Source: Lysobacterales bacterium (GTDB taxonomy: Bacteria > Pseudomonadota > Gammaproteobacteria > Xanthomonadales > Marinicellaceae). From it: a stretch of DNA of 5,286 bases. Below, piece after piece: positions 1 to 4,974 of the stretch. The translations under genes were made by a program, and so were the position numbers. The DNA lies in contig WGBZ01000020.1 of assembly GCA_015494035.1 (NCBI GenBank), positions 1 to 5,286 on the forward strand. The letters run 5' to 3'. Within the stretch, counting starts at the first letter, position 1; every line of letters starts with the position of its first letter. Under the pieces are notes generated by a model, which was given only the letters and a program-made list of their open reading frames with translations, was not told where the DNA came from and searched no databases.

Positions 1-262
1 AGTGACGCAAAACCGCGTCGTTGAAGCGGAAAGCTTCCAGAATTTCGTTGAGAATGTCCTGAGTTGACTCAATGTTCATCAGGTAATAATGCGCTTTGTG
101 CAAGCGTTGAATCGGATAGGCCAACTGGCGGCGACCCAGGTCTTCAGCACGGTGCACAGTGCCCTTGCCGTTTTCAATGATGCTGCGGTAACGCTCGACC
201 ATGGCAGGCACCTGATCGGACTGATCCGGGTGCACCATGAACATGATTTCATAATGTCTCAT
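1..262 (-). CDS. rpsF: 30S ribosomal protein S6 (N-terminal 87 residues; 3' end outside window)
   Basis: S6 is a small-subunit ribosomal protein that binds with S18 to the central domain of 16S rRNA on the platform. The translation starts [19 protein letters not shown] and continues with the family hallmarks GRRQLAYPI (about residues 44-52), [10 protein letters not shown] (54-63) and [10 protein letters not shown] (78-87). It aligns with E. coli S6 without gaps as far as I can judge by eye. The full protein is usually about 130 residues in gammaproteobacteria, so roughly a third is missing off the left edge. The ATG at 262 is supported by a strong Shine-Dalgarno AAGGAG at 273-268, five bases upstream, and by agreement with the family start. 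In most relatives rpsR and rplI follow, but that part is not visible. An intrinsic terminator upstream separates the gene from the secreted-protein gene, so it has its own promoter and leader. Identification is essentially certain. Confidence 0.98.
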   Translation of the reverse strand, partial: MRHYEIMFMVHPDQSDQVPAMVERYRSIIENGKGTVHRAEDLGRRQLAYPIQRLHKAHYYLMNIESTQDILNEILEAFRFNDAVLRH

Positions 263-339
263 ATTGACTCCTTATGGCTGTTAAGCCACCCGCTGCCCCT
301 GGCCCAGATGGCTAAAAACACGGTGTGGCAAGGAAAAGA
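263..339 (-). promoter_or_regulatory. rpsF 5' leader with competing stem-loops next to the Shine-Dalgarno
   Basis: If transcription starts about 7 bases after the -10 hexamer at 351-346, the mRNA has a leader of about 77 nt. A central segment, GGTGGCT (290-284), can pair with three partners. Upstream AGCCATC (313-307) gives a 7-bp stem with one G-U. Upstream GCCAC (329-325) gives 5 bp. Downstream AGCCA (279-275) gives a 5-bp hairpin with a TAAC loop, directly abutting the AAGGAG ribosome-binding site. An ACCG (324-321) directly follows the GCCAC arm. In many bacteria the S6:S18 complex binds an rpsF leader motif that contains a CCG bulge, so this may be the autoregulatory site. I cannot confirm a fit to that model; the pairings are seen and the regulation is inferred. 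Confidence 0.45.
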
Positions 340-345
340 GCGCGA

Positions 346-374
346 ATTCTAGCACAGACACACACCAAAACCAA
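346..374 (-). promoter_or_regulatory. candidate rpsF promoter (extended -10)
   Basis: On the minus strand TAGAAT (351-346) is preceded by TGC (354-352), giving the extended -10 form TGnTAGAAT with five of six -10 bases matching the sigma-70 consensus. Seventeen bases upstream is TTGGTT (374-369), a weak -35 with only the TTG matched, which an extended -10 can tolerate. It lies between the upstream gene's terminator and rpsF, where a promoter is needed. The predicted start near 339 leaves a leader of about 77 nt. Confidence 0.55.
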
Positions 375-400
375 GCCACGCCAAGCTCTCGGGTATAAAT

Positions 401-420
401 GGCCTGATTTTCAATAGGCC
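401..420. repeat. short inverted repeat GGCCT/AGGCC upstream of the rpsF promoter
   Basis: GGCCT (401-405) and AGGCC (416-420) are perfect 5-base arms around an AT-rich 10-base spacer. The element sits between the terminator (431-462) and the candidate rpsF -35 (369-374), centred about 40 bp upstream of that -35. This position would suit an activator or operator site, but the arms are short and no known binding consensus is recognised. Chance occurrence is possible. Confidence 0.25.
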
Positions 421-430
421 GAAAGTCAAT

Positions 431-462
431 CAAAAACAAACCCCGGCAAAAGCCGGGGTTTG
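431..462 (-). terminator. rho-independent terminator of the secreted-protein genes
   Basis: On the minus strand CAAACCCCGGC (462-452) pairs perfectly with GCCGGGGTTTG (447-437) around a TTTT loop. This makes an 11-bp GC-rich stem followed at once by TTTTTG (436-431). It begins 54 nt past the stop codon of the 921-residue protein gene. The plus-strand reading lacks a T-tract after the stem (GTCTGG), so termination is oriented for minus-strand transcription. It isolates rpsF from read-through. Confidence 0.92.
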
Positions 463-473
463 GTCTGGATTAA

Positions 474-495
474 TGGCCAGCGAAATCACTGGCCA
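474..495 (-). other. stem-loop between stop codon and terminator
   Basis: TGGCCAG (474-480) and CTGGCCA (489-495) form a perfect 7-bp stem with an 8-base loop, 21 nt after the stop codon and about 11 nt before the terminator hairpin. With the terminator it makes two consecutive 3'-UTR hairpins. It has no U-tract, so it is not itself a classical terminator. A role in 3'-end stability is possible but only inferred. Confidence 0.5.
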
Positions 496-516
496 CATCA
501 GGAATGGCAAGGCACT

Positions 517-3282
517 TTAGCGCACACCGGCCGACTCAAATCCGTTCTTGAAGATCAGATCGGGCAAAGGCGTGACATCGGGCACAATGCACCATTTGGT
601 GATGGCGCCGGTGTCGATGCCGGCATTGTCCGAAACATTCAAGGTCCAGTCACCAGCCAGGTTCTGGCCATTAAAGGCCGACAAAGGCTGCTCGGGTGCC
701 AAAATGCCGGTAATGCCTGGTGATGTGGGCTGACAGCTAATGGCCGCACCGCCATCCTGGAACACCGCGCTCACGTCATCGACGCCACAACCGCTTCCGC
801 CCATGCGCGTGGCCAGATTCACAGTGGTGGCCCCGTGAGTGATTTTGGCAGTCAGGTCGCCCGGATAAGTGTGGGTGATTTCAAGCTGAACACTGACTGA
901 GTTGATGGCGCCTGAATCGGTCACACTGAGGATGCTATCCACACCGGTAGCGGAGTTATCCGGAATGGGCACATTGCCCACAAAACAGATCTCATTGGCA
1001 GTGGTGAAGGAATAGGTACTGCTGGCCGTTCCGGCGCCACACACGTTATTTGGCGTCACCCGCCAGTAATACGTGGTGTTGGGGCTTAAAGTCGTCGAAC
1101 TCAAATAACTGTCGGTGGCAACAGAAGCCGATTCCACAACGTTGGTAAAGGCTGCGTCTGTGGCCAACTGGAAATTGTAGCCCGTGGCTTCGGGGCTGGG
1201 GTTCCAGTCAAACAGGGTGCCGGCGGTACTGATTCCGGTGGCGGCGTCGGCCGGTGCCACCAGAGTCGGTGCAACGGGCTGTGCATTAAACACGGTAATG
1301 TCCAGATTCAACTGTCGGGTGGTGGCGCCGGCGGCTGTGCCTTCCACCGTCAGGCTGTGTGCGCCGGGCGCCACGGTCTGGTCGATGCCGATGGTAGTGG
1401 TTGAAACGCCAGTGGGCGTGACCGGGTTGGTGCCAAAAGTGCCCGTAAAACCGGCCGGTAAAGCGGGGTTGAAGGCCAGGGTCACCGGATCGGTAAAGCC
1501 GTTGATGGACAGCACATTCACGTCGGTGACAAACTGGGCTGGATTGACCATGGTGCAAACCTCAGCCGAAGTGGTGTCTGAAGACAGGAAAAAGCCCGGA
1601 TCGCCGCAGGCATCGAAACGGAATGAGGCAATGCGGGTTTGCCAGTTGGCCAACTGGTATTCAGAGGTGAACCAGAAGGTGCAGTCGTCCACCGGATCCA
1701 CTGACATGGCGGCGTAGTCGCCCCATCGGCCAGCACCAGCAGCGGTGCCAGACACGATATTGGTTTCAGTCTGAGTCATAACACCCACCGGATCAGCCCC
1801 CAGGCGACCGGTGTATTTCAGGCTGGGAAAGGCCGGATTAGCCGGGTCGGTATTGGTGTAACTGTAGCCCATGGCCAGATTGCCCGAGCTGTCCTGGGCC
1901 AGCGAACCCACAAAGCGGTTCTCGGTGGTGATGCCCGGGGCGTAGGTGCCTTCCTGGTGCAATACCCAATTGCCACCAGTGTTGCGTAATTCAAACCAGC
2001 GCAAGCCGGCATTTACATTGGAACCGCTGGTGGCCGGATCGATATTGGTCGGAAACACGCCGGTGAGAGACTGGTAGGAACCAAAATTACGGTACTGCAA
2101 ACGGTTCAGTATCACCTCGCGGATGGGGTCCAGCCGCTGCGTGGTGCCAGGCTGGGGCACTGAGAAGAACGTGGAATAATCAGTAAACCACGAGTTGAAA
2201 TCCGTAATAACGATATCCGGCAACTGGGTCACGGAGGAATTGGCCGGTGTGTCGAAGTCCACATGAAACGCGTAGATTTCCAGCAAGTCCGTGGTCGGAT
2301 TGTTGGGAAACGAGCTGTGGGCCTCTTCATCAATATGACGCATCATCAAGCCCGGCGCGCCGGTTGGCGGGGCTTGCAGGCCATCCCAGTCCGCCGGGGT
2401 GGCGGTTTCGAAGCCGTACCCGGGCAAATCAGATAGCTGGAAACGCTGCATGGGACGCGCGGTGGCGCCATTGAGCATATTGGTGCGGTCAAAAGCATAC
2501 AAGGCCCGGCTTTGGTTGGCAGTGCCGTAATAGGCGTCTGGCCAGACACCAAAATGCGGGTAATCCGGGAAGGCCGGTGCCTGGAAGCCGTAGAAATACC
2601 AGCCGCCGGCCACTGGATCACCGGTTTGTGAAATGTAAATACACATAAAGTTGCCGGAGTTGCTGAATTCCTGCATAAACCAGCGGCCTGCGCCCTGATC
2701 ATACAAAATGATCGGATCCCCCAAACCACTGGCGCATTGATGACCGGTATCGGCCAGGGATTCCATGCTGAATGGACCAGCAGCCACCGAGCCATCAGTC
2801 TTGTTATAAACCACCACGGTGGCCCCACCACCGCCATTGATGGATTGAATAAAATAATTAGGTCCCACATCGCCCACGGTGTCTGGGGGACTGACTCCGG
2901 AAAACCCCTGCCCATCCTGATTGAAGCTGGGTGTGGTAAAAGCACGGTTGGCTTTGGTTTGGGTGGCTTTTTGCAAATCGGCCAATGGATCATGGCTCAT
3001 ACCTCTGACCGACCTTTCGGGTGGGCTGGACGGGTAGAAACGGCGCGGGATTTCCTTGACCGGATCCCCGGGTTTCCAGGCCCGTGCCTTGGGCAGGTTT
3101 TTCAGGTTCACATTGCGAACCACGGGCGTTACCGGACCGCCGATGGTTTCCACTGTGACCGAAGACAAGGGGTCAGGCGGTGGACTGGTCGGTTTACCAC
3201 TGTCGGCACTGGCGGCCGTGCTGAGGGCGAACAAGGTGCTGATAGCCAGCTGCTGTCGCCATTGGGGTTTTCGTGATTTCAT
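517..3282 (-). CDS. large secreted multidomain protein: beta-rich domain, Ig-like, Fn3, P domain, IFxNGFE tail
   Basis: This 921-residue exported protein has no assigned function. Residues 1-26 form a Sec signal peptide: MKSRKPQWRQQ, a hydrophobic stretch, then cleavage after ASA. Residues about 120-560 form one beta-rich, possibly propeller-like domain with conserved-looking blocks SPPDTVGDVGPNYFIQ (131-146), GDPIILYDQ (188-196), RWFMQEFS (200-207) and RWGDYAAMSVDPVDDCTFWF (519-538). I recall similar blocks in uncharacterised bacterial secreted proteins. An Ig-like domain follows (about 561-665), then an Fn3 domain (about 668-762, TLSPNTTYYWRV). A proprotein-convertase-type P domain covers about 768-900 (HTYPGDL at 804-810; AGDWTLNVSDNAGIDTG at 876-892). 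The end is DLIFKNGFESAGVR. The mature part has ten cysteines, suiting disulfides outside the cytoplasm. I see no serine, metallo- or cysteine-peptidase motif, so the P domain is probably for binding or folding rather than part of a protease. The frame stays open 45 codons further upstream, but ATG 3282 starts the signal peptide and has a Shine-Dalgarno. It is the second gene of a probable pair. Confidence 0.9.
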   Translation of the reverse strand: MKSRKPQWRQQLAISTLFALSTAASADSGKPTSPPPDPLSSVTVETIGGPVTPVVRNVNLKNLPKARAWKPGDPVKEIPRRFYPSSPPERSVRGMSHDPLADLQKATQTKANRAFTTPSFNQDGQGFSGVSPPDTVGDVGPNYFIQSINGGGGATVVVYNKTDGSVAAGPFSMESLADTGHQCASGLGDPIILYDQGAGRWFMQEFSNSGNFMCIYISQTGDPVAGGWYFYGFQAPAFPDYPHFGVWPDAYYGTANQSRALYAFDRTNMLNGATARPMQRFQLSDLPGYGFETATPADWDGLQAPPTGAPGLMMRHIDEEAHSSFPNNPTTDLLEIYAFHVDFDTPANSSVTQLPDIVITDFNSWFTDYSTFFSVPQPGTTQRLDPIREVILNRLQYRNFGSYQSLTGVFPTNIDPATSGSNVNAGLRWFELRNTGGNWVLHQEGTYAPGITTENRFVGSLAQDSSGNLAMGYSYTNTDPANPAFPSLKYTGRLGADPVGVMTQTETNIVSGTAAGAGRWGDYAAMSVDPVDDCTFWFTSEYQLANWQTRIASFRFDACGDPGFFLSSDTTSAEVCTMVNPAQFVTDVNVLSINGFTDPVTLAFNPALPAGFTGTFGTNPVTPTGVSTTTIGIDQTVAPGAHSLTVEGTAAGATTRQLNLDITVFNAQPVAPTLVAPADAATGISTAGTLFDWNPSPEATGYNFQLATDAAFTNVVESASVATDSYLSSTTLSPNTTYYWRVTPNNVCGAGTASSTYSFTTANEICFVGNVPIPDNSATGVDSILSVTDSGAINSVSVQLEITHTYPGDLTAKITHGATTVNLATRMGGSGCGVDDVSAVFQDGGAAISCQPTSPGITGILAPEQPLSAFNGQNLAGDWTLNVSDNAGIDTGAITKWCIVPDVTPLPDLIFKNGFESAGVR

Positions 3283-3290
3283 GATTTTTT

Positions 3291-3298
3291 CTTCCTCT
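3291..3298 (-). promoter_or_regulatory. ribosome-binding site that fixes the start of the 921-residue protein
   Basis: The purine-rich AGAGGAAG (3298-3291) ends 8 bases before the ATG at 3282; its core AGGA is about 10 bases away, slightly long but usable. The upstream in-frame ATG at 3309 has no Shine-Dalgarno and would put charged residues (MRKREEEKI) before the signal peptide. The far-upstream open frame to 3417 would overlap the preceding gene. The 3282 start is therefore preferred. Confidence 0.7.
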
Positions 3299-3310
3299 CT
3301 CTTTCTCATT

Positions 3311-3347
3311 GTCACGGTCTGAATACACTTCAGACCAGGGTGGTGAC
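3311..3347 (-). promoter_or_regulatory. bulged stem-loop or operator-like dyad between the two secreted-protein genes
   Basis: GGTCTGAA (3316-3323) and TTCAGACC (3329-3336) are perfect 8-base arms around a 5-base spacer. Flanking GTCAC (3311-3315) and GTGAC (3343-3347) extend the pairing by 5 bp across a 6-base one-sided bulge (AGGGTG, 3337-3342). It ends 28 bases upstream of the downstream ATG and lies within the 94-bp gap. No T-tract follows on either strand, so it is not a classical terminator. It could be an mRNA hairpin that tunes relative expression or stability of the two messages, or a protein-binding dyad. The sequence does not decide between these. Confidence 0.5.
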
Positions 3348-3376
3348 CAGCGATTGTTTGTGGCTGGCCACCGGAT

Positions 3377-4180
3377 TTACTGGCTGGCAGGGTATGACCG
3401 CACGGCCACATTGCCACGCCGGCTTTTCAAGACCAGTCGGTTCCCTCCGCCATTGATTGTGGCGGTGGCTTTTTTGTCCGGCTCCTGATGGGGGTTTCGT
3501 TCCACGGTCAGGGAAAAGTGGGTAATCAGATCTGCAGAAGTTTCCAGCGACGCTGTGATGGCGTCATCTTCAGCCACCCATACCTCGACTTGACCGGTGG
3601 TGGAAATAAAACGTTGTTCGGTTTCGGTGGCATCCTTCTTCAAAACGGCAGCGATATCGCCACTATCGGTGGTGGCACTGACGGCCGCTTTGTTCTTGTT
3701 GAACCGCACGCGACCGGAATCGGTGGTGACCGACACCGCCCCGTGTATTCCCTTGGCTTCCACCAGACCACTGCCGGTGGTCACGACCACGTCTTTGCCC
3801 TGCGGCACCATCAACACCAGGTCCACACGGCTTTTTTGGGGGGCAGTTTGATCGCTGACAGGCACCACTTCAATGTGGTCTTGTTGGGCATCACTATCAG
3901 TTTTCACTGTCAATGCGCCATCGAGATTTTGCGTAATAATCAGCAATTCCATGTCGCTGCTGTAACCCCCGAAGCGCAAGCGCACGTCCCCATAGCGATT
4001 GGTGACCTGCACCAGGGGCGCCTTGCTGGAAATGATGCGGTTTTGTTTGCTAATGGCAGAACCAGAAGAAGATGGGCTGTCAGGTGGCTGCGCCGCACTG
4101 GCCAGAAAACTCACGCCCGTCAACGCGGTGAAAAGTAAAAGACCAGTACGAAGTGTTTTGTGAAAGCAGAGGGATTTCAT
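3377..4180 (-). CDS. secreted repetitive beta-solenoid protein, DUF4097/putative adhesin type
   Basis: This 267-residue exported protein has no known function. Residues 1-29 are a Sec signal peptide (MKSLCFHKTLRTG, then a hydrophobic core) with likely cleavage after ASA. A Ser/Pro-rich stretch (31-44) follows. The body is short beta strands with glycine turns. A TT-x-SG motif repeats exactly every 18 residues at 134-138 (TTGSG), 152-156 (TTDSG) and 170-174 (TTDSG), and a degenerate STTGQVEV lies at 193-200. Similar ladders (VTNRYGDV, 59-66; GGNRLVLKSRRGNVAV, 245-260) flank the core. This matches the DUF4097 putative-adhesin pattern, thought to fold as a beta-helix; the assignment rests on pattern, not a profile search. 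There is no second transmembrane segment and no lipobox. The start is forced, since TGA lies in frame immediately before ATG 4180. The Shine-Dalgarno is poor (TTTTACCTGA before ATG), so translation may be weak. The next gene lies 94 bp downstream with no terminator between, so co-transcription is likely. Confidence 0.85.
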   Translation of the reverse strand: MKSLCFHKTLRTGLLLFTALTGVSFLASAAQPPDSPSSSGSAISKQNRIISSKAPLVQVTNRYGDVRLRFGGYSSDMELLIITQNLDGALTVKTDSDAQQDHIEVVPVSDQTAPQKSRVDLVLMVPQGKDVVVTTGSGLVEAKGIHGAVSVTTDSGRVRFNKNKAAVSATTDSGDIAAVLKKDATETEQRFISTTGQVEVWVAEDDAITASLETSADLITHFSLTVERNPHQEPDKKATATINGGGNRLVLKSRRGNVAVRSYPASQ

Positions 4181-4231
4181 TCAGGTAAAACTAACCAAAA
4201 AAACCACTCACCGCAAGCCATTTTTTACCCT

Positions 4232-4280
4232 ATTTTAAGCTTATGGCTATTCTGTCACCACAGTTAACATTAGTTTAACT
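4232..4280 (-). promoter_or_regulatory. candidate promoter with tandem GTTAA half-sites for the secreted-protein pair
   Basis: On the minus strand the candidate -10 TAAAAT (4237-4232) matches five of six consensus bases. The candidate -35 GTGACA (4258-4253) also matches five of six, but the spacer is only 15 bp. Five bases upstream of the -35 are two GTTAA copies (4279-4275 and 4268-4264) in direct orientation 11 bp apart. The same stretch reads as a dyad, AGTTAA (4262-4267) and TTAACT (4275-4280). An 11-bp direct repeat beside a short-spaced -35 resembles sites of OmpR/PhoB-family activators, but no regulator gene is in the window. Confidence 0.4.
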
Positions 4281-4309
4281 TGAACTGCCCAAAGAGGAGT
4301 TTTTTGCCT

Positions 4310-4335
4310 GCCAAATCTGTTCAGCCAGACTTGGC
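4310..4335 (-). other. stem-loop downstream of apt without a U-tract
   Basis: On the minus strand GCCAAGTCTG (4335-4326) pairs with CAGATTTGGC (4319-4310) around a 6-base loop. This makes 10 bp including one G-U, which is an A-C mismatch on the plus strand and so favours minus-strand RNA. It begins 45 nt after the apt stop codon, where a terminator would be expected. The sequence after the stem is AGGCAAAAAACTCC rather than a U-run. It may be a weak or factor-assisted terminator or an mRNA 3'-end stabiliser. Confidence 0.4.
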
Positions 4336-4380
4336 TCAATGAATACAAAGTCAAGGGAATATCGTGTTCGCCAGAGCACT

Positions 4381-4893
4381 TCATTGGGCATATTGCACCA
4401 GCGAATAGACGGGCTTGTTGTGCCAGCTGAATTCGTTGAGGAATTGCAGGTCGATGAGGGTCAGGAAGCCGGCCACGTTATAGCCAGCGCGACTGGCCAG
4501 TTCGGCAGCGGCGTGAAAGGTGCCACCGGTGGCCAGCACGTCGTCCACCAACAGAATACGTTGGCCTTCGCCCTGATGGATTTCCAGCGCGGCAGTGCCG
4601 TATTCCAACTGGTATTCCTGATGGCAGGCCGGTTTCGGCAGCTTGCCTTTTTTACGGATCATCAAAAAGCCCTTGTCGAGTTTTTTCGCCAGGGCGGCAG
4701 CAAAAATAAAACCGCGCGATTCGATGCCAGCCAAAGCGTCAATGCCCTGCCACTGACTCTCATCCAGCAAGCCGGCCAGGGCGTCGATGGTTTCGGAGAA
4801 ATGTTCCAGCAATAAGGGCGATATGTCCCGAAACAGCACGCCGGGTTTGGGAAAGTCGGGCACGTCGTGAATAAGGGCTTTGAAATCAGTCAT
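4381..4893 (-). CDS. apt: adenine phosphoribosyltransferase
   Basis: This cytoplasmic purine-salvage enzyme converts adenine and PRPP to AMP and pyrophosphate. The 170-residue product has the family blocks in order. PDFPKPGVLFRDISPLL spans residues 12-28. AGIESRGFIFAAALA (55-69) corresponds to the GTEARGF region of E. coli Apt. IRKKGKLP (79-86) is the flexible catalytic loop, and YGTAALEIH is at 98-106. The PRPP-binding signature ILLVDDVLATGGT (113-125) includes the paired aspartates. It is about a dozen residues shorter at the N-terminus than the 183-residue E. coli enzyme, which is within normal variation. ATG 4893 has a good Shine-Dalgarno AAAGGA (4904-4899) five bases upstream. The 81-bp gap from recJ shows no terminator and no convincing promoter, so read-through from recJ is possible. 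All key motifs are intact and the product should be functional. Confidence 0.97.
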   Translation of the reverse strand: MTDFKALIHDVPDFPKPGVLFRDISPLLLEHFSETIDALAGLLDESQWQGIDALAGIESRGFIFAAALAKKLDKGFLMIRKKGKLPKPACHQEYQLEYGTAALEIHQGEGQRILLVDDVLATGGTFHAAAELASRAGYNVAGFLTLIDLQFLNEFSWHNKPVYSLVQYAQ

Positions 4894-4974
4894 GGTTGTC
4901 CTTTGCAGTCAAAAGTGTGTGCTAGAGGGCACGGCTAGGCGACTTGAATCGACCTAAGAATTCAACGGCATCCC

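Noticed and set aside
1184..1717. 177-codon plus-strand open frame opposite the Ig-like/Fn3 region
   Set aside because: The Val/Ala/Gly-rich translation is the complement of Thr/Ala/Pro-rich beta domains, and nothing independent supports it.
2346..2993. 215-codon minus-strand open frame inside the large secreted-protein gene
   Set aside because: It overlaps a well-supported coding frame in another phase, is Pro/Arg/Trp-rich in the manner of out-of-frame translation, and has no recognisable domain.
3360..3371. Small palindrome GTGG-CTGG-CCAC near the 3' end of the DUF4097-type gene
   Set aside because: Arms of four bases are expected by chance, and no T-tract follows on the minus strand.
3283..3417. 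45-codon upstream extension of the 921-residue protein's frame
   Set aside because: It would overlap the 3' end of the preceding gene, run through the intergenic dyad and bury the signal peptide. The ATG at 3282 has a Shine-Dalgarno and starts a typical signal peptide.
3488..4138. 216-codon plus-strand open frame antisense to the DUF4097-type gene
   Set aside because: It is antisense to a gene with a clear signal peptide and repeat structure. The His/Gly/Arg-rich composition looks like a shadow, and no promoter or Shine-Dalgarno was evident.
4262..4305. Plus-strand terminator suggested by T6 at 4300-4305
   Set aside because: No stable GC-rich stem precedes the T-run on the plus strand, and no plus-strand gene lies upstream.
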